A stretch of 64,000 bases of DNA from Lactuca virosa (taxonomy: Eukaryota; Streptophyta; Magnoliopsida; Asterales; Asteraceae): the NCBI GenBank assembly GCA_928212115.1, contig CAKMRJ010005745.1:79513631-79577630 (forward strand). Reading direction: 5' to 3'. Made by a program: the position numbers and the translations under genes. Shown here one piece after another: positions 57,291 to 64,000 of this stretch. How positions within the stretch are numbered: the stretch's first letter is position 1; every line of letters starts with the position of its first letter. Under the pieces are notes generated by a model. That model was not told the origin of the DNA. It was given only the letters and a program-made list of their open reading frames with translations, and did not search any database.

Positions 57291-57825
57291 CGTCCCCGAT
57301 GGTGCTTGAAACGAAGTCGATGCATCCTGTAGTTCTACCAACCTACGCTCGGCTGCGACCACTCTCTCTCCGTGTGTCGAGTGTCTATCCTGATACTCCT
57401 TTGCCTTCGCCTGAGCAGCGATAAGGTCCTTAATGAGTTGGTCTCTGAAATAGCAGTCTCTTTCTAAGTCTCGAGTTTGTGAGATGGTAGCGTCTATAGC
57501 AGCGCGCAGTTCCCTAACTCTATGTTCGTGATCTGCTGGGTCATCACCGGGAGGGCTCTGTCAACCGGTCCCCCATGGTTGAGGTCATTGCAACCTCGTT
57601 GGTCTCCAAATAGCGATTGTTGTTGCTGATGGCGACTCCACCCCTCGATCAATGCTGCCCAACGGGCTACAGGTTCGATGTAGTCGAAACGGTTCGCGAG
57701 AGTCCTGGCTATGTAAGGAGAGTTGTTGACCTCTGGCTCCACTTCCGACTCTTTTCCTAATCACCCACTAACTCTCCGGGTTCGGAAAGTAGGGGTCTCC
57801 TGGTAAGTAAAATCTTGCCATGATG
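57290..57825 (-). pseudogene. Degenerate coiled-coil frame upstream of C gag
   Basis: On minus, MARFYLPGDPYFPNPES begins at 57823 and meets a stop. A second frame (57494-57742) reads NNSPYIARTLANRFDYIEPV then ARWAALIEGW. The first frame resumes as VRELRAAIDATISQTRDLER, KDLIAAQAKAKEYQDRHSTH and RVVAAERRLVELQDAS, strongly helical with heptad spacing. Two frame changes and two stops. It may be the N-terminal gag portion or a separate small ORF before gag; the family is not recognised. Confidence 0.5.
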
Positions 57826-58512
57826 TCCGTGCGAGAATAGGGGTAAGGTAAGAGGCATATAATAATCATATTCCTAGAAATACTTATAGGGGTTTGATCC
57901 TCCTTAGTTACTTCTATAATGACATGGTATATACCAGTTAAATATAACAAAAGATATGATAGACCTTCGAAGTCTATGATATCTAAGGAACATGAAGTAA
58001 AGGAATGATCACAGATTCTAAGTCTATGATATGTAAGTTATATATAACTTTAGCGTATCCACTTAGTGATTATAGATCTACTAGCAAGAATCTGTTTAGT
58101 TTTCACATAAGTTATAGTACCACAAAATACTCCTATAGTATTTTAAGTGTTATGTTTGGTTCTTAACGATTTTTTTTGTATGGGAGTTTTTAGGCTTGTT
58201 GCTCACTATGATTATTCCCCGGCATACATTTGTCACACCTCAGATCAATATAGTTGATCAGGCTATATTCATCCCAAGTTTGATTACATATCCTAGGGTC
58301 TACTCGTAGTGTCCAACTCCTCATTTTACATTTGTATTGTCCTAGATATGATACTATACTAGTATGTATGCATGTACTCATACTTTTAACAAGAACTATT
58401 TATTTCTAAAAGTATAGTTATTTGAAAATGTTTAATCAGAGACTTTAGTACCAATGCATTTATAGTTTGTATATATGTTATGTGGTTCGATATACTTAGT
58501 TCACTATAAACC
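57826..58512. other. 5' untranslated region of C
   Basis: AT-rich, no frame with a motif. It carries a partial copy of the LTR-like module (about 58020-58085). Confidence 0.5.
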
Positions 58513-58529
58513 ATGCTCTGATACCAATC
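58513..58529 (-). other. Primer binding site of C
   Basis: ATTGGTATCAGAGCATG on the minus strand, two bases after the LTR end; tRNA-Met type. Confidence 0.9.
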
Positions 58530-58530
58530 T

Positions 58531-61500
58531 GTCACACCCCCAAATCAAGGATGACGGAAACATCCAGGGGTGGAGGACTTCATGTATAGTATCACAACAA
58601 CGAGTATAATAGTGCTCAAAGTAAATACAACCATCATAAATATAATTGAAACAGTTACACCAATGTATGAGTTTACATGCTTCAAAAATCAATTATACTA
58701 TGATGAAAAAATGAAATGTTTGACGATTTAACGTCCCATCCTCAAAAGCTATTGATTTCCTGTTTCACTGATTTCCTGAGAATACAAGTAGTTTTGAAAA
58801 GTGTCAACAATTAAGTTGGTGAGTTCATAAGAGTTTTATTTGAGAAAGAAGTCGTTTTCCTTGTAAAAGCGATAGAGTATGATTCCAGAAAATTCAATAT
58901 TTTCTTTATTAAGTGTTAAATGAAAGCTTCTATGTTATGCAATAATGTACCCTAGAAAGACCCGTAGATTCCTTCTATAATCACCCAGTGTATATAAGTT
59001 ATATAAATTTAAGTTAAATAAACCGTCGAATATAATGGGTCTGCCCTAGGTCCACAACCAAACAAGAAATAGGAAGTAAGGCGGGCCCACCAATTCTAAG
59101 TCGATTGCGTCTAAATTCATATATAACTCTAACATGTACACTTAGCAATTATAGGTGAAGTCTAACAACTTTAGATGAAACGTAGTTTTAATAGAATAAA
59201 AGTCATTTTGTGTAAACCTGGTACTTTGTAATGTATACTTCAAGAAAAATCCCTTATTTTCCTTATAAAAAGTTATGTAGCCTTAAATCCCAAGGCCGAG
59301 AGTATCTGCGTATTTTGTACTTATATTTTGTTTATAATGGTAATGTGTTTCCAAGAAAATCCAATATTTTCCTTATAAAAGTCATGTAGTCTTAAATCCC
59401 AAGACCGAGAATATTTGTGTGTTTTGTACCTATAACGTGTTTGTAGTTTTAAATAGATAAAACCCCTTTTTAAAGTAGAATTTTCCCGTAAACTTGAAAG
59501 ATTGTTAACTCCCTATGTGAGTCGTTATAACCATACTATGACAGAGATGTCTGCTGTGATGTTCTTCAGACGTTGGAATCGAAATGACATTTGTCACCCC
59601 CAATCGGCCGATCGGACTGTCTTAGCAACATGGGTGTGGGTTGTCAACCCCAATATAGATCTATACATAATTATCACGCTCTCCCTACAAGAGACTCTGG
59701 TTATCACTAATTCAAGAATTTTTAACCAGTACTCAATGAGTACAATGAAGACGTGTCTCACAATTTATGTTAACTAGTTTACATATAGTTTGAATATAAA
59801 ACCTCTTCCATGGTGGAAGTGAAATCACCTTTTATGTAATAAATTCGTGATATCAAATCCATAGACTATTACTATTATAGTTTATCATGTAGTATATGAA
59901 AAACCCGTTTGATTTGAGAGTAAAACCTTTTTCATGTAGTATGATTTTATTGTAAAATCCATAAACTATACTTATTGTAGTTTATTATATGTGTTCGAAA
60001 TGAATGAAAACCTTATCATGAATGCCTAATTTCTGTTTATGATGATAAACTAATAAGAAATACATTCAACATTTAGAAACTTATTGTTATGCACTTTGCT
60101 CAACATACTACAAAATGTTGTTAATATTGTAAGCTATGTAACTAGTACTTAACCTTTCTACACTGTTTTAAAAACATCATAGAAAAATCATACGAAGTCA
60201 AAAACTGGATACGTAAACTCTGAGAGTTTAGAAAATGTGTCTAGTTTATTCATAATTTTTATGATGATTTTTAGAAGTGTCTAACTTGTGTGAAAATGTT
60301 CATAATCACAGACTGGTCCGAATTCGTTTCTGAAATGATAGGCAGTTTTGTAAAAATAACCATAATTTGTAAAAAAATCGTATGGAGATGTGCAAGTAGT
60401 CATTTTAAAGGTATGAACCTGAACTATTTGCATATTAAACAGTTTTGAAAGATATTAAGCTTAAGATGGTCAAAACAGTCCGTGAATGGAACTAAACTTT
60501 CCTGTTGAAAGCTGATGTTTGAGATTAGTTAAGTTTTTGGTATTTTAACTTGTATTCCCCCCCCCCCCCCCAAAAAAAAAATTGAAGAAAACATGAAAAT
60601 GTGGGGGTATGAACTCACCTTGAGTGATCACTTAGAATGGATGATGAAGAGAAGAAGTTTCCAAGTCAAGAACACTTGGGAGTTGCTTGAAGATTCGAAG
60701 ATTCTATGAACAAATATGACGATATTTGTGTGAGAAATCCATGACTTGAGTGAAGAAGTATGGGATAATAAGGTGAAGGATGAAATTTACTTACCAAAAG
60801 AGGGTGAAAGGCTCAAAACTCCTGGAGAATCTCGAAATCTTGGAGAGAGGTGGAGAGAGAAAAGTGTTTAGCTTAATGTGTAAGTGAAAGAGAGTTAGGA
60901 GATGTGAAATGCATTGAATCATTGAGTGGTTGAGAGTGAAGGTAGCTTATTGAAAAAGAATAAGGGTACAATGAGTAGATAAGGCAGATGTGAATAGTGA
61001 CATAAGGATGTCATGGAGTGGGTATGGGAGGTAGCTTGTGTCTTTGCTTTATGGAAAAGTCAACACCCCACCTCAATATCTTACCCAATAGATTTTATTC
61101 TTTGACAAGGATTTCCCCCAAAATATGATTAATTTATGAATATTTAGGGTCTAATATATGCCAAAATATGAGTTTGGGTGAAAATACCACGTTAAAATCA
61201 TGAAAAACGGGCTTAAAACGCGAAAAGGATCGAAAACCAGGAAAAGAAGCGAACTTGCGAAGTTCTGGGGGTCAGAACCGAAGGTTCGGTCCAAGAAGGG
61301 TTGAGAACCGAAAGTAGGCTGATCCGAGCCGAAGGAGTGTTCGATTGCGAGGGTAGGGACCGAAGGTGGTAGAACCGAAACAAGATGAACCGAGAAGCTG
61401 GAAACCGAGAGCAACCTGGACCGAAAGTGGTTCTTCGGACCGAAGGTAAACTGGACCGAAGGGGGGTTTCGTTCTTAAACAGGGGTTTGGTTGTAAGTGA

Positions 61501-61898
61501 GGTTCGGCTCTAAGAGGGTTCGGTCCTATAAGAGGGTTCGGTCCTATAAGAGGGTTCGGCCCTATAAGGCTGTTTTTCAAATAATCTTCCCGTTTCAAGT
61601 GGTTTTTGACTAAGTTAAGGGTCGGGATGCCCCGAGTGATTATAAAAGTTTTGAGAGAGATTTGGGAGAAATTTGGGAGAGATTTGAGATAGAGAGAGAT
61701 AGAGCGAGAGAGATTTAGAGAGACTTTATTTGTGACTTTTGTGAGTGTTTAGCCTTGAAATGCAAGGCTCGCAAGACCCAGTAATCCTTGTTATGAGTGT
61801 TATACGCCCTCGAGGGGTACGGAAAAATGTTTTACCGAGCAGTTTCACCACTTACCCTGATTAGGGTTTAGATTTTCTGAACACAGGAAGACTTAAAG
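58531..61898 (-). repeat. 5' LTR of C (outer 139 bp missing)
   Basis: Matches 50626-53961 closely, including the poly-C/A tract (about 60557-60580) and the CCGAA/TTCGG block (61274-61565). The match stops at ACTTAAAG (61898), where H sequence resumes. Confidence 0.9.
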
Positions 61899-62137
61899 AG
61901 AAGGTCAAGCTTCTTGTTCTTAACATCTACTTCAACACCCCAAATCCAAGAGGGTCCAATGGTTTCAAAGGTTTTATTATAAAACTCCCTATGGTTGTTT
62001 TTAATATCATTCTAACCTCTATAGAGGGATCCTTGATGGTTTGGTTTTTTTATATACTTGAAATTTGTTCGAAATTTTAAAGCTTTCATTGCCGGTTTTT
62101 GTGAAAAAGACTCTATTTTATGTATCAAAACCCATCA
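61899..62137 (+). repeat. 3' LTR of H, right part
   Basis: Matches 37731-37965 and ends AAAACCCATCA before the TATAA duplication. About 45 bp of H LTR (equivalent to about 37686-37730) are missing at the C junction. Confidence 0.9.
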
Positions 62138-62640
62138 TATAAAACATTGGTATTACCTATACAAATATGGAGACAAACATGTTTACCAACTTGAAATGCA
62201 TGAAAAATAGAGATAGTTTTTTTATTACAAGTGATAAAATAGCTAGAAACTACAGAGTAAAAAATGTGATCATCGGGGGTGATCAAGATTTTAGTGCTAA
62301 ATAGAAGGATTGGATGTCATGAGAGCTTGAATTAACGAGAAAGTGTATGGTTAGATATCCTTGGGAACTTCAGAGTAGAAGTTGTTGTGTTTGATAATCC
62401 TTCACAGAAAATCCAAATTCATAAAAAGATATAGATACTTTTTAGAACAAGTAAATTAACAGACACATATAAGGTTTTTGATATTGTTAGATGTAATAAG
62501 GACATTGTGAAAATGCATGGGACGATATGGGTTAGGTATGTGAGTATGTCGAGTCTGTGTAATAGGAATTAAGGACCTGTATATTGGGATCAAAATGAAG
62601 ATGAGAGGTTGCCATGGGTCTATATACGACTTGTTTTTTT
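62138..62640 (-). pseudogene. Copia element G, part 3: protease region
   Basis: On minus, broken frames read MATSHLHFDPN (protease after the DTGA site), FHNVLITSNNIKNLIYVSVN and IWIFCEGLSNTTTSTL. These match the copia protease-to-integrase segment. It directly extends G part 2 across element H. No gag or 5' LTR was identified beyond 62640. Confidence 0.7.
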
Positions 62641-64000
62641 CTTTGCTCTTGTAGAGTCATGGTGTTAAAATGATTTCGAAAGAAGTGTGGCTAGATCAGA
62701 TTGACCATTGGCCCACTTATGGTCCCAATTCTGATGGGTGGCAACATAGGTGTCAGGATCTAGGCATGGCCTAAAGTGGTTGTTCATTGGACATGTATTA
62801 CTATTTGAAAACCCATTGTGGTTGTTTGGCGGTCTGTCCATATGTGAGATGTTGAGCTTATGTAAATGAGGTTTGGAACGAGGACTAAAAAGCCCATTTT
62901 TCTATTGGAAGAAGCCCACTACGGTTGAAGTGGTTGACGTGAAGGAAATTTGGAGGCCCACGATTGCCCGCGAGATAGATATTGAGAGTGGTCACCACTA
63001 TGAACACCTTCCCAGCCTTAACAGTTATTTCCATAGTGGTTTCTTCAGGTGTAAGATTCTATCGCAAGAACAATATGATAAGAGGAGGGTTCATTTACTA
63101 GTTTAGGAGAAGCATGGATCATGCTTCAAGAAAGGTTAGGAGGTCCAATGACAGTGAGGCTCGTAATGTACTTGTATAGGATTCATGATTTACTTGTATG
63201 GTTATATAGTATCATATATTAGGTAAGTAAATAACCTAATAATACAACTACGATCCGATACAATGTGTATTTATGAGGTAATGAGTAGTACGAGAGAACT
63301 TATTAAGTTTTTAAAATAATAACAAGAGGATGATTTTGAGAAGGCTTTGAGAATCAATAAGGATACATTCTTTTATATACATAATTTATCAAACTATTGG
63401 TTCATTGGAGCGAAGGTTTGAGCCATATAAATAGTATAAAGGTAATTGTGGTTTCTTATTCATAGCAGAAAAGTAGAAGTAACTAAATACTTATGAACTA
63501 AAGGCAAGTTGCCAAAACATTGAGTAGACGTTACAAAATGGTCTTATCGCAAACATCGATTGTGATATTTATTCAACGAACTAGAATTGTTTCATTAAAA
63601 TATTAATTGAACCTAATACAACTAACATAATACTAAATTTCTTAAAGAGGATAAACATTTATTCAATTTCTTATGTAATATACATAATATCATTTATTGT
63701 ACCCATTATAGTTGAATCAGCAAAAAAAAGAAAACTTTTTCTAAACTAAAACTTCTAAAATCTTATTTGAGATCTACCATGTCTCTTGAAGAAACTAAAC
63801 TCTTTGAATTTGAATTCGATTGATAATGTGTTTGTTGAAAATATTGATTACAAAAATATAATACATTAATTTGATTCTAAAAATGCTAGAAGATAGATGT
63901 TTAGAAAATAGTAATTTGTTCGCTATTTATCGGTAACATCCCCAAATTATAAGACAAATATTTCTCTTTAAAACACAAAAAACCATCTCAAGTTTCATAC
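62641..64000. other. Unassigned right end
   Basis: A 77-codon plus frame at 62873-63106 (MERGLKSPFFYWKKPTTVEV, ending YDKRRVHLLV) and upstream text (DHWPTYGPNSDGWQH in one frame near 62705) may be a decayed coding fragment, but the family is not recognised. From 63180 to the end the DNA is AT-rich with no supported feature. Confidence 0.35.

Larger units (their letters stand above)
50626..61898 (-). mobile_element. C: long-LTR non-autonomous gypsy element
   Basis: Minus-strand element in the 3' LTR of H. LTRs: 50626-54100 (3', 3475 bp) and 58531-61898 (5', 139 bp lost at its outer end). The interior is only 4.43 kb and contains, 5' to 3', a degenerate coiled-coil frame, a gag lacking capsid, non-coding sequence and the integrase C-terminus. 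Protease, RT, RNase H and the integrase core are missing. LTRs look about 96-97 percent identical, so a deleted form seems to have moved. Confidence 0.85.
37007..62137 (+). mobile_element. Copia element H, carrying gypsy B and element C
   Basis: A perfect 5-bp target-site duplication TATAA flanks it (37002-37006 and 62138-62142), with copia G sequence on both sides. The 5' LTR is 37007-37965; the 3' LTR is split (49951-50625 and 61899-62137) by element C. gag, protease, integrase and RT remnants lie at 39471-42870; gypsy B starts inside RT, and RNase H is missing. The 1.5 kb between primer site and gag has no coding motif. Confidence 0.9.

Noticed and set aside
61272..61598. 108-codon minus ORF with repeated LIGPNPLIGPNP
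   Set aside because: It is the TTCGG tandem repeat of LTR C read in frame; the other LTR copy does not keep the frame.
1..64000. CRISPR-like array, phage or bacterial operon
   Set aside because: Repeats seen are LTRs, MITEs and short tandem motifs; gene structure, primer sites and intron are plant-type.

Overview
This is a stretch of plant nuclear DNA dominated by retrotransposons. The evidence is LTR retrotransposons of both Ty1/copia and Ty3/gypsy type with tRNA-Met primer binding sites, Tourist-like MITEs, and one spliced plant gene with GT-AG intron borders. The general look of the gag and LTR families suggests a eudicot, possibly Asteraceae (lettuce/sunflower group). The species is an inference and cannot be fixed from the window.

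Layout. Bases 1-9743 are stacked LTR debris: a broken gypsy element (M, 1 to about 4050) whose gag is fused to a reverse transcriptase/RNase H remnant, a fragment of a second LTR family (E), and an LTR of a third family (D) split by a complete solo LTR (N). Bases 9744-12990 are the only low-repeat island. They hold one convincing host gene, a two-exon At4g22758-like (DUF7054-type) protein with a TATA box, a small upstream ORF and a poly(A) signal. From about 13 kb to 62.6 kb lies one large nest. The outermost element is a decayed minus-strand copia (G), now in three pieces (13.2-15.3, 36.2-37.0 and 62.1-62.6 kb). Gypsy element A (15331-36174, minus) sits in the first gap. A in turn carries J (17976-25367), a near-intact-ended but coding-dead copia-type element, and K (26315-30823), a non-autonomous element that itself carries two MITEs. 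The second gap is filled by copia element H (37007-62137, plus; TSD TATAA). H was hit by gypsy B (about 42.87-49.70 kb) inside its reverse transcriptase and by C (50626-61898, minus), an unusually long-LTR non-autonomous gypsy element, inside its 3' LTR.

Relative ages read from LTR pairs by eye: J is youngest (about 2 differences in 762 bp), K and C are next (roughly 96-97 percent), and A and H are older. No element has an intact pol gene.

Most unusual signals: (1) J has no usable pol yet looks recently moved, and it carries three sets of hairpins in which the loop is conserved while the stems differ completely. (2) Several LTR families each carry their own short, repeated, often palindromic motif around the TATA box; in three related gypsy families (A, B, D) the motifs differ but sit at equivalent positions. 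(3) Several breakpoints keep readable scars: a templated filler at 3975-4047, and shared deletions at about 49.70 and 61.90 kb. No tRNA, rRNA or CRISPR feature was seen.
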